Positions 16,419-24,349 of a DNA stretch of 64,000 nucleotides are shown piece by piece (position 1 is the stretch's first letter; every line of letters begins with the position of its first letter). A program made the translations under genes and the position numbers. Source of the stretch: Denitrobaculum sp965225735 (lineage in GTDB: Bacteria > Pseudomonadota > Alphaproteobacteria > Kiloniellales > Kiloniellaceae); contig CBDDBN010000029.1 of NCBI GenBank assembly GCA_965225735.1, forward strand, positions 62,001-126,000, given 5' to 3'. The notes under the pieces are model-generated. The model did no database searches. It was not told the DNA's origin and was given only the letters and a program-made list of their open reading frames with translations.

Positions 16419-17015
16419 ATGAGTGAAGTGATCCGGGTGGCCTGTAAGACCTATCGCGGCGATCTCGCGGCGGTACGTAAGAACTTCGCCCTGAGCCGCG
16501 CGGGACAGGATGTCTGCATCCGCCTGGAATGCCAGCCGCCTGGGCTGCCGCAAGCGGACTGGATCGAGGTCTTCGTCAGCCGTCGGGATATCTATCTGAT
16601 CGGCCTGCGAAATGAAAACGTAGGGATCAAATTCGTCGACAGCAATCCACTCATCGACAACGTAGATTTCTCACGCACCCTGGACTTCAGTCCGAACTAT
16701 TCGATCCTGGGTGCCTGGAACGAGAGCTTCGTCTATCGGGACATCTGGCCCTTCCACAATGCGATTGCCAAACTTGCGGCCGTGACCAAGAACTCCACCT
16801 TCGGCCCACAGGAAAGCCGGGCACTGATTCTCCTGATCTTCATCGTCTCGGAAGCCCTGCGCTTCTGGACACTGGACAAGGCCGTCGCGGATGCCATCTG
16901 CGGCAACAGCCAGTTCCGCTTCGTTGACTGGAAAGAAAAGGTCAACAATTGGGACAATCTTTCCAAGGGCGACCAGAGCGGCGCGCTGGAAGGTGTGATT
17001 CTCCCATCGCTTTAG
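16419..17015 (+). CDS. Predicted ribosome-inactivating protein (rRNA N-glycosidase, ricin A / Shiga toxin A1 fold)
   Basis: 198 residues, no signal peptide, no second domain. The five active-site residues of ricin A chain can be placed in order: Tyr59 in RRDIYLIGLRNEN (ricin Tyr80, NAYVVGYRAGN), Tyr94 in SPNYSILG (Tyr123, GGNYDRLE), Glu145 and Arg148 in FIVSEALRFW (Glu177 and Arg180, MISEAARFQ), and Trp178 in VNNWDNLSKGDQSGAL (Trp211, ENSWGRLSTAIQESNQGAF). The spacings 35-51-3-30 are close to ricin (43-54-3-31) and Shiga toxin A (37-53-3-33). The N-terminal TYRGDLAAVRKNF also fits the first RIP helix. Such enzymes remove one adenine from the sarcin-ricin loop of large-subunit rRNA. Whether its target is its own, a rival's or a eukaryotic host's ribosome is unknown. 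Base composition is GC-rich like the host. No strong ribosome binding site is visible. The MATE gene converges on it, 4 bases away. Confidence 0.8.
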   Translation: MSEVIRVACKTYRGDLAAVRKNFALSRAGQDVCIRLECQPPGLPQADWIEVFVSRRDIYLIGLRNENVGIKFVDSNPLIDNVDFSRTLDFSPNYSILGAWNESFVYRDIWPFHNAIAKLAAVTKNSTFGPQESRALILLIFIVSEALRFWTLDKAVADAICGNSQFRFVDWKEKVNNWDNLSKGDQSGALEGVILPSL

Positions 17016-17019
17016 GGGT

Positions 17020-18459
17020 TCAGGCGGGCGCTAGAGCCGTCTTCTCACCACTGTAGTCCAGTGCACGGCCCAAGCGGGCGAAACGCCAGAGCAGTGCCAC
17101 CGCCACCGAGGCCAGTCCCATGGCGAGCCCGATCCAGATACCAAGTCCACCCATGTTCTGAACGAAGCCCAGATAGGCGCTGGTGCCGAAACCGATCACC
17201 CAGTAGCCAAAAGCCGAGATCACCATGGGCATGGTCGTATCTTTCAGGCCGCGCAGAGCGCCAGCCCCAACGATCTGCAGACCGTCGACCAGTTGAAACA
17301 GCGCTGCAACGCCCAGGAAGGAGACTGCAAGCGCAATCGCTTCGGTGTTTTCCGGCAGAGCCGGGTCGAGGAACAGGCTGATCAGCGCCAGAGGGAAGAA
17401 CCAGAACAGCAGTGCCGAAGTCATGCAGAAAACCGTCGAGAGGCCGGCGGAACTCCAGCCAGCACGCCAAACCGCTTCGGCATCGCGGCGCCCTGCCGCC
17501 AGCCCGACCCGGATGGTTGCCGCGTGGGACACGCCCAGAGGCACCATGAAGGCCACGGCGGCGCACTGCAGCGCGATCGCGTGACCAGCGGTTGCTGCCA
17601 CGCTGATCAGGCCCATCATGAAAGCCGCGACAGAGAACATGCCGGTTTCGGAAACCACCGACACACCGATCGGCAGACCGACCTTGAGGATCGAGCCGAA
17701 GATGCTCCAGTCAGGCCGCCAGAAACGCACGACGATCGCGAAACGCTTCATGCGCCGGTCCAGCGACACGAAGGTCAGCATCACCGCAAACATGGCGAAG
17801 TTCACGACCGATGTGGTGATGCCGGCGCCCAGCAGACCCAGTGCGGGAAAGCCGAAGTTGCCGAACATCAGGGCGTAGTTGCCGAAGGCGTTGGCGAACA
17901 CGCCGAAGATCGTGACCATGAGGATGGAACGCGGCCGGGAGAGCGCCGAAACGAAACACCGTAGGACGATCAACCAGAGCGCGGGCAAGAGACCCCAGAC
18001 GGCCGCCCGCAGATAAAGCTCAGCCAACTCCGCATTGATCGCGGTCTGCCCAAAGGCGAGGAACACAGGCTTGACGTTGTAGATCGCGATGCCAAACGGA
18101 ATCACCACCATGATGGCGACCCAGAAACCTTGGCGCACCGTACGACGAACGATCTTAAACTGCCGCGCGCCCAAAGCCTGCGCGCAGATTGGCGCGACCG
18201 CCGTCAGCAGGCCAAGGCCAAAGAAGAAAAAGGGCGTGTAGAAGGAACTGGCCAGGGTGCCCGCCGCAAGTTCCTGGGGACCGAGCCAGCCCATCATCAG
18301 CACATCGGTCGTGTGAATGGCGATGACCGCCAGCTGTGTCAGGACAAGCGGCAGCGCAAGGACGGAGGTCGCACGGATCTCGTCCCACCAGGCGGCGAAG
18401 CTGCTTTTGGCCCCTGCACTCCGATCAGCGCGGCCCAATTTGCCCGAATTTACACGCAT
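17020..18459 (-). CDS. MATE-family multidrug efflux transporter
   Basis: 479 residues with about 12 membrane segments in two related halves. The first half shows LPLVLTQLAVIAIHTTDVLMMGWLG split over helices 1-2 and TAVAPICAQALGARQ. The second half repeats the pattern with GLPIGVSVVSETGMFSVA and VSHAATIRVGLAAGRRDA. MATE proteins export cationic drugs or metabolites in exchange for Na+ or H+. The start at 18459 is chosen because the upstream extension is unusually basic and hydrophobic. It lies downstream of dxs on the same strand and within the segment that separates dxs from tlyA. Confidence 0.9.
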   Translation of the reverse strand: MRVNSGKLGRADRSAGAKSSFAAWWDEIRATSVLALPLVLTQLAVIAIHTTDVLMMGWLGPQELAAGTLASSFYTPFFFFGLGLLTAVAPICAQALGARQFKIVRRTVRQGFWVAIMVVIPFGIAIYNVKPVFLAFGQTAINAELAELYLRAAVWGLLPALWLIVLRCFVSALSRPRSILMVTIFGVFANAFGNYALMFGNFGFPALGLLGAGITTSVVNFAMFAVMLTFVSLDRRMKRFAIVVRFWRPDWSIFGSILKVGLPIGVSVVSETGMFSVAAFMMGLISVAATAGHAIALQCAAVAFMVPLGVSHAATIRVGLAAGRRDAEAVWRAGWSSAGLSTVFCMTSALLFWFFPLALISLFLDPALPENTEAIALAVSFLGVAALFQLVDGLQIVGAGALRGLKDTTMPMVISAFGYWVIGFGTSAYLGFVQNMGGLGIWIGLAMGLASVAVALLWRFARLGRALDYSGEKTALAPA

Positions 18460-18587
18460 GGGCCGCAGTATGAAGAAAAGCCCGAGGCGGCAGAAGCGTA
18501 GATAACGCAGAGCGGCTATGCATACCGGTTCGCGGCCTCGAACACTGCCGCGCAAACCGGACTATCGGTATCATCTTTGGGCGGTTA

Positions 18588-20528
18588 TCAGTTCGATTGA
18601 ACCAGGACCGATTGCGCCTCTTCCTCGAGTCCCAAAGCCTGCAGCCCGGCTGCGACGATGGCCGCGCTATCGACGCCGCCAGCCCGGCGTTGGGCGTCGG
18701 GTTTGTCGTGATCGATAAAGTGATCGGGAAGATAAAGGGGACGGAACTTAAAGCCCTGGTCGAAGATGCCGGCCGTGATCATGCAGTGCATCACCTGGGT
18801 CGCAAAACCGCCGATGGCGCCTTCTTCCACGGTGATCAGAACCTCGTGTTCGCGGGCCAACCGCAGAACCAAGTCTTCATCCAGCGGCTTGGCGAAACGA
18901 GCATCGGCCACAGTCGTCGAGAGTCCACGAGCTGCCAGATCCTCCGCGGCTTTTAATGCATCCTGCAGGCGCGTGCCGTAAGACAGCACAGCGATCTTGG
19001 TTCCTTCGCGCAGGACGCGGCCCTTGCCGATGGCAAGCGGCGTCCCACGCTCCGGCATCTCAAGACCGGTCGCCTCACCGCGCGGAAAGCGGAAGGCGGA
19101 AGGCGCGTCATCGATCTGCGCCGCCGTCGCAACCATGTCCATCAGCTCGACTTCATCGGCCGCCGCCATCAGCACCACACCAGGCAAGCAGCCCAGATAG
19201 GTGATGTCGTAGCTGCCCTGATGGGTCACACCGTCAGCCCCGACCATGCCCGCCCGGTCGATGGCGAAACGCACGGGCAGCTTCTGAATCGCCACGTCGT
19301 GGACCACCTGATCGTAAGCCCGCTGCAAGAAGGTGGAATAGATCGCCGCGAAAGGTTTGAAGCCTTCGCAAGCCAGACCGGCGCAGAAGGTCACCGCGTG
19401 CTGTTCCGCAATCCCCACATCGAAGGTCTGCTTCGGAAACTCCTTGGCGAAGAGATTTAGGCCGGTGCCGGAGGGCATGGCCGCTGTCACCGCTACGATC
19501 CTGTCATCTTCCTTGGCTTCGGCGATGAGGGCCTTGGCAAAGACGTTCTGATAGGCCGGGGCCTTTGGCGTCGGCTTCGCCTGTTTGCCCGTGACCACAT
19601 CGAAGGTCGCCACGCCGTGGTACTTGTCGGCGGAGCGCTCCGCGGGCTCGTAGCCTTTGCCCTTCTGGGTAACCGCATGGATCAGAACCGGGCCGTCGTG
19701 ATCACTGTCGCGCACGTTCTTCAGAACCGGCAGCAGATGATCCAGGTTGTGACCGTCAATAGGGCCGATATAGAAAAAGCCCATCTCCTCGAACAGCGTC
19801 CCGCCTGTCAGCATGCCGCGGGCATATTCCTCGGCGCGGCGGGCAGCCTCTTCCAGAGGTTTGGGAAACTTCTTGGCCACTTCCTTGGCCAGACTACGTA
19901 CCGAGTGGAAGGAGCCGGAAGAGATCAGCTTGGAGAGGTAGGCGCTCATCGCCCCGACCGGCGGGGCAATCGACATATCGTTGTCGTTCAGGATCACGAC
20001 GAGGCGGCTGTTCATCGCACCCGCGTTGTTCATGGCCTCGTAAGCCATCCCGGCCGACATGGAGCCGTCGCCGATCACAGCGATCACGTCGTTCGCGCGG
20101 CCAGCGAGGTCCCGGCCGACGGCGAAACCGAGACCGGCCGAAATCGAGGTCGAGCTGTGCGCGGCGCCGAAAGGATCGAAGTCGCTTTCCTTGCGGCTGG
20201 TAAAGCCCGAAAGCCCCCCAGGCTGACGCAGGCTGCGGATACGGTCGCGCCGGCCAGTCAGGATCTTGTGGGGATAACACTGGTGCCCCACATCCCAGAT
20301 CAGCTTGTCGTCGGGCGTGTTGAAGATGTAGTGCACGGCAACGGTCAATTCGACCACACCAAGGCCGGCACCGAGATGACCGCCGGTCACCGAGACGGCA
20401 TTGATCATCTCCATCCGCAGCTCATCGGCCAATTGCCGAAGCTGGTCTTCGTCGAGCTGGCGCAGTTCGTCCGGTGTCGACACGGTATCGAGCAACGGCG
20501 TCTGTCTGTTGTGACCGATCTGGCTCAC
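18588..20528 (-). CDS. dxs: 1-deoxy-D-xylulose-5-phosphate synthase
   Basis: 646 residues. A thiamine diphosphate enzyme that condenses pyruvate with glyceraldehyde 3-phosphate, the first step of the MEP isoprenoid pathway. The N-terminal HLGAGLGVVELTVAVHYIF, the ThDP motif GDGSMSAGMAYEAMNNAG, and the transketolase-like HQGSYDITYLGCLPG segment are all present. The C-terminal domain is complete. It is transcribed in the order HDAC-like, xseB, ispA, dxs, a common alphaproteobacterial arrangement. Confidence 0.96.
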   Translation of the reverse strand: MSQIGHNRQTPLLDTVSTPDELRQLDEDQLRQLADELRMEMINAVSVTGGHLGAGLGVVELTVAVHYIFNTPDDKLIWDVGHQCYPHKILTGRRDRIRSLRQPGGLSGFTSRKESDFDPFGAAHSSTSISAGLGFAVGRDLAGRANDVIAVIGDGSMSAGMAYEAMNNAGAMNSRLVVILNDNDMSIAPPVGAMSAYLSKLISSGSFHSVRSLAKEVAKKFPKPLEEAARRAEEYARGMLTGGTLFEEMGFFYIGPIDGHNLDHLLPVLKNVRDSDHDGPVLIHAVTQKGKGYEPAERSADKYHGVATFDVVTGKQAKPTPKAPAYQNVFAKALIAEAKEDDRIVAVTAAMPSGTGLNLFAKEFPKQTFDVGIAEQHAVTFCAGLACEGFKPFAAIYSTFLQRAYDQVVHDVAIQKLPVRFAIDRAGMVGADGVTHQGSYDITYLGCLPGVVLMAAADEVELMDMVATAAQIDDAPSAFRFPRGEATGLEMPERGTPLAIGKGRVLREGTKIAVLSYGTRLQDALKAAEDLAARGLSTTVADARFAKPLDEDLVLRLAREHEVLITVEEGAIGGFATQVMHCMITAGIFDQGFKFRPLYLPDHFIDHDKPDAQRRAGGVDSAAIVAAGLQALGLEEEAQSVLVQSN

Positions 20529-20629
20529 TTCTTTACCTCTTTGCCTGGAAACTCTTTTCCTCCAGGCGGTTAAGCGCTTGTGTTACGCGCGAGGAACAAC
20601 AGAGTCCCTGACCGTGTAACTTCGCAGGA

Positions 20630-21517
20630 TTAACGGGTCCGTTCCAGCACGAATGTCGCGGTTTCGCGCAGAATCTCGGCTCGATCCCCAAAAATTTCGA
20701 GACTGGTGCAGGCTTGCTCCACCAAGTCAGATGCCATTTCCCGGGCTCCCTCGATCCCCAGTTGGCCGACAAAGGTCGCCTTTCCCGCGACGCTGTCCTG
20801 CCCTGTCGGCTTGCCAAGGGCTTCCGGCGTCGAAAGACTGTCCAGGAGATCGTCGACGATTTGAAAGGCCAAGCCCAGCTTGGTGGCGTAGTTATGCAGC
20901 GCCAAGCGAGCCTCTTGCGAAGCCTGCGCCAAAATCGCCCCTGCCTGGCAGGAAAAGACGATCAGCGCACCGGTCTTAAGCTCCTGAAGATTGGTGATGC
21001 CTGCAAGATCGAGCTGGTCCCGGCTCGGTGAGAGATCGATCATCTGACCACCCACCATGCCAGCCGCGCCGGAGGCGGCAGCCAGGCCGGCAACCAGTTC
21101 ACAGCGCACCGCCGGGTCCGGATGCCCACCCTCGCCCGTCAACACCGAAAAGGCCTCCGTCAAAAGGCCATCGCCCGCCAGGATCGCGGTCGCATCGTCG
21201 AACTTTACATGGACGGTTGGGTTACCGCGGCGCAGGTCGCTGTCGTCCATCGCCGGCAGATCGTCATGGATCAGGCTATAGCAGTGGATCATCTCGACCG
21301 CCGCCGCCGTGTTCAGGGCCGCCTCCTCAGGTACGTCGAACAGCTGCGCCGATTCGATCACCAGAAAGGGACGCAAACGCTTACCGCCACTGAGCGCAGA
21401 ATAACGCATGGCTTCGACCACCCGGCCGCGCGGTCCTTCGACCTGGGGCAGCAGGACATCGAGCCGGCGCGTTACCGACTCGGCGTACGCGGTCAGACGT
21501 GGCATGAGCGATGTCAT
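20630..21517 (-). CDS. ispA: Polyprenyl synthetase, farnesyl (geranyl) diphosphate synthase
   Basis: 295 residues. It joins isopentenyl diphosphate to allylic diphosphates to make C10-C15 prenyl chains. The first aspartate-rich motif is in HDDLPAMDDSDLRRGNPT (DDxxxxD form) and the second in AFQIVDDLLD. GGKRLRPFLV is the IPP-binding region. The length and neighbours (xseB upstream, dxs downstream) match IspA. Confidence 0.94.
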   Translation of the reverse strand: MTSLMPRLTAYAESVTRRLDVLLPQVEGPRGRVVEAMRYSALSGGKRLRPFLVIESAQLFDVPEEAALNTAAAVEMIHCYSLIHDDLPAMDDSDLRRGNPTVHVKFDDATAILAGDGLLTEAFSVLTGEGGHPDPAVRCELVAGLAAASGAAGMVGGQMIDLSPSRDQLDLAGITNLQELKTGALIVFSCQAGAILAQASQEARLALHNYATKLGLAFQIVDDLLDSLSTPEALGKPTGQDSVAGKATFVGQLGIEGAREMASDLVEQACTSLEIFGDRAEILRETATFVLERTR

Positions 21518-21550
21518 GGGATCAGACTCTCAAATGCCCGACGACGGGCC

Positions 21551-21811
21551 TCAACCGACATCGAAGGCTTCGGCTTTGATGTCTCCACCGGGCGCCAGGC
21601 TGATCTTCTCGACCTTCTCCTGGGCATCGCGCAGTTTGCTCTCGCAATGGGCCTTCAACTCAGCACCGCGCTGATAGGAAGCGATTGCGTCGTCCAGCTT
21701 GCCATCGCCGCGTTCCAGAGCGCCAACGATCTGGCGCAGCTCGTCCAGCGCCTCTTCGAAAGACATCTTCTGAACGTCCGCGGGAATGGGTGGGGCAGCG
21801 TTTTCCGCCAT
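21551..21811 (-). CDS. xseB: Exodeoxyribonuclease VII small subunit
   Basis: 86 residues. The central helical motif FEEALDELRQIVGALERGD and the following LDDAIASYQRGAELKAHCE are the XseB signature. It binds the large subunit XseA (not in this window) to form the single-strand DNA exonuclease. It begins the tight run xseB-ispA-dxs, which is widely conserved. Confidence 0.93.
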   Translation of the reverse strand: MAENAAPPIPADVQKMSFEEALDELRQIVGALERGDGKLDDAIASYQRGAELKAHCESKLRDAQEKVEKISLAPGGDIKAEAFDVG

Positions 21812-21914
21812 CGTTTCGTCCTTTTTCTCTCACCTTGCCAGATCGATCTTCAGCCCGGCATTCGTTAGTCCTAGTCCCTGTCATCCTTCGACGCAATGCC
21901 GCGGCGCAGTTAAA

Positions 21915-22844
21915 TTAGGCCGCCATCAGAGATCTGACATGGGCGGCGGTCGAACTTGCAAGCGCCGCCAGGTTGTAACCGCCCTCAAGCGTCGAGACGA
22001 TCCGCCCGGCGCAGGCGTGACGGGCAACCGCAATCAGTTCGTCCGTCGCCCAGACGTAATCCTCTTCGACAAGCTCGAGATTGGCTAAGGGGTCGTCTTT
22101 ATGCGCGTCAAATCCGGCGGAAATCAGAATGAAATCGGGATCAAACCGTGTCAAAGCCGGGAGCACGCTGGCCCGCATTGCGTTGCGGAACTCCTCGGAG
22201 CCAGCGCTCGGCGAAAGCACCGCATTGCAAATATTCGTCGAAACGCCGCGTTCCTGCGGCGCGCCGGTGCCCGGATAAAGCGGTGACTGGTGGGTAGAGG
22301 CATAAAAGAGATCCGGGTCGTCCCAAAAACTGGCTTGCGTTCCGTTGCCATGATGCACATCGAAATCGATCACCGCGATGCGGTGACAGCGATGAACCTC
22401 ACGGGCATGCAACGCGCCAACCGCAACATTGTTAAAGAGACAGAAGCCCATGGCCTGCGCGGGCTCGGCATGGTGCCCTGGCGGGCGAACGGCGCAGAAG
22501 GCATTGTCCGCCTCTCCTGCCATGACGGCATCGACCGCACTGCAAAGAGCACCGGCCGCCCGCAATGCCGCCTCACCCGAGCCGGGAGAGAGGATGGTAT
22601 CGCCATCGATGCCGAGCCGGCCACTTTGCGGAACGGCCGCAAGAAGCGCGTCGACATAAGCCTGCGGATGAACGCGCGCGATCTGCTCTGTCTCCGCGCG
22701 AGGCGCCTCCCGACGCTCTAAAGCGTCGAACTCGGGCGCCGACAGAGCCTTCAACACCGCTTCCAGGCGCGCAGGGCATTCCGGATGCATATCGCCTGGA
22801 TCGTGACTGATACAGGCATCATGGCTGTAAAGCAGTGTCGTCAT
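21915..22844 (-). CDS. Histone deacetylase-family amidohydrolase
   Basis: 309 residues. The zinc and active-site motifs are visible: PPGHHAEPAQAMGFC with the His-His pair, AVIDFDVHHGNGTQ with the Asp-x-His zinc ligands, and LISAGFDAHKDDPLANL with the third ligand. Bacterial members deacetylate acetylpolyamines, acetoin-related compounds or proteins; the substrate here is not known. The start at 22844 has GGAGGAA about seven bases upstream and is better than the in-frame GTG at 22889. It sits ahead of xseB, 103 bases away, as in many alphaproteobacteria. Confidence 0.92.
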   Translation of the reverse strand: MTTLLYSHDACISHDPGDMHPECPARLEAVLKALSAPEFDALERREAPRAETEQIARVHPQAYVDALLAAVPQSGRLGIDGDTILSPGSGEAALRAAGALCSAVDAVMAGEADNAFCAVRPPGHHAEPAQAMGFCLFNNVAVGALHAREVHRCHRIAVIDFDVHHGNGTQASFWDDPDLFYASTHQSPLYPGTGAPQERGVSTNICNAVLSPSAGSEEFRNAMRASVLPALTRFDPDFILISAGFDAHKDDPLANLELVEEDYVWATDELIAVARHACAGRIVSTLEGGYNLAALASSTAAHVRSLMAA

Positions 22845-23194
22845 TGCGCTTCCTCCAAGTCCCCGGTTCGGTCGCCGCTTAGGGACCACGACCTCTTATC
22901 CTATTTTGGGGCTTATGACCTATTAGGCCTTAGGTCATAACAATCTGGTGACCCCGCCGACAAGCTAGTCCCGGCCGATTGGGCGGAAAAGCCGCAGGTC
23001 CTGGCGCTTTTTCAGGGCAACGGACACAGCCAAAACGCTACATTCAGGTGTGATGTAGCCTCTTAAGATCGCGATTCGCGGCACCCATGACATTGACTGC
23101 AGATGACAAGTGGCCAAATGTCCTGGGTACACTATATAGTTTAGGCCTGTCAGATCACCGCGCTGGCCCATCTTGACGGCCCGCAAATACCGAG
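22845..23194. other. Divergent regulatory region, HDAC-like gene / RND efflux operon
   Basis: 350 bases between divergent genes. It contains the inverted repeat at 22913-22940, described separately. A TACACTATATAG stretch near 23130 could hold a -10 box for the RND genes, but no -35 at proper spacing stands out. No regulator gene is adjacent. Confidence 0.5.
22913..22940. promoter_or_regulatory. Perfect 10-base inverted repeat, candidate operator
   Basis: Arms TTATGACCTA (22913-22922) and TAGGTCATAA (22931-22940) are separated by eight bases. The repeat lies 69 bases from the HDAC-like start and 254 from the RND adaptor start. The symmetry and AT-rich ends resemble a dimeric repressor site rather than a terminator, since no T-run follows. 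Confidence 0.5.
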
Positions 23195-24349
23195 GTGGAG
23201 GTTATCCTGCTGGGATTGCACGCAGTTGGAAGCGCTGTTAAGCGCCGCCTGACCGCAATGGCGACAGCCGTTATGGCCGCAGTCGTCTTGGCCTTATCCA
23301 TGCCACCAGCGGTTGCTCAGAACGCACCTCTGGTGCGGGTCGATGTGGTACGTGTGGAGCCGCTTTCCCAAACAGCAGCCGTGATCGGCCGGCTCATTGC
23401 CCGCCAGGCCGGTGAAGTCTCGGCGCGGATCAACGGTCCGCTCGAACTCTTCGCGGTCGAGGTTGGCGACCGGGTGGAGGAAGGTCAGGTCCTGGCGGCT
23501 CTTACAGACAGCTACCTAGTGGCACAGCGCGATCTGGCGGTTGGAGAACTCGCCGTGGCCGATGCTAATCTGCGCACCCGTAAAGCCCGCCTCGCCCTGG
23601 CTCAGCAGACCCTGAAACGGCTGGAACGCCTCAAAAAGTCAGCCGCCTTCAACCAGTCGCGCTACGAGGATGCCAAGCAGGAGGTCGCCATCGCCAGGGC
23701 GGAAGTGACCCAGGCCGAAGCCTCGATCATCAGCCGGCGCGCCGACAAGCGGGCCGCGGATATTAACTTGAGCTACGCCACCATCACCGCCCCTTACAGC
23801 GGCGTCGTCACGCAACGCATGACCGAGGCCGGCGCCTACGTCCAGACCGGACAGGCGATCCTGCGGTTGGTTGCTGATCAGTCCTTGGAAATCGAAGCGG
23901 ACGTCCCCTTCCGCTTCATCGGCGGTCTGACTCGGGGCACGAAGGTCCGGGTGGCGCTCGACGATGCCACGACCCACGAAGCCTGGGTGCGCGCCGTCGT
24001 CCCCAATGAAAATCCCCTGACCCGTACCCGGGCAGTGCGTTTCGACGCCCGTTTCGACCAGGTCGAGAAACCGCTGGCCAATGAGCAAAGCGTCACCGTC
24101 TATGTGCCGATCGGCGCGCAACGCGATGTGGTGACGGTTCATAAGGATGCGGTCATCAAGCGCCCCAATGGCGCAATCGTCTATGTCGCCGAGGGCGAAG
24201 TTGCCCGGCTTCAGCCCGTGGAACTCGGCGATGCGGTCGGCAATCGTCTGATCGTGGAGAGCGGCCTGGAAGAAGGTCAGAAGGTCGTGGTGCGTGGTAA
24301 CGAACGCCTGCGGCCGGGCCAGTCTATCCGGGTCGACGGAGCCAGCTGA
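23195..24349 (+). CDS. RND efflux periplasmic adaptor (membrane fusion protein)
   Basis: 384 residues from the first possible GTG. A signal sequence (MATAVMAAVVLALSMPPAVA) begins at residue 22, so translation may start further in, at TTG 23216 or ATG 23258. The lipoyl/barrel-sandwich halves are AEVGDRV-like EVGDRVEEGQVLAAL and YATITAPYSGVVTQRMTEAG, flanking a coiled-coil hairpin (about 105-165). A beta-barrel domain and the GNERLRPGQSIRVDG end follow. The adaptor links the inner membrane pump to an outer membrane channel. No outer membrane factor gene is nearby. Its stop overlaps the permease ATG by one base. Confidence 0.9.
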   Translation: MEVILLGLHAVGSAVKRRLTAMATAVMAAVVLALSMPPAVAQNAPLVRVDVVRVEPLSQTAAVIGRLIARQAGEVSARINGPLELFAVEVGDRVEEGQVLAALTDSYLVAQRDLAVGELAVADANLRTRKARLALAQQTLKRLERLKKSAAFNQSRYEDAKQEVAIARAEVTQAEASIISRRADKRAADINLSYATITAPYSGVVTQRMTEAGAYVQTGQAILRLVADQSLEIEADVPFRFIGGLTRGTKVRVALDDATTHEAWVRAVVPNENPLTRTRAVRFDARFDQVEKPLANEQSVTVYVPIGAQRDVVTVHKDAVIKRPNGAIVYVAEGEVARLQPVELGDAVGNRLIVESGLEEGQKVVVRGNERLRPGQSIRVDGAS

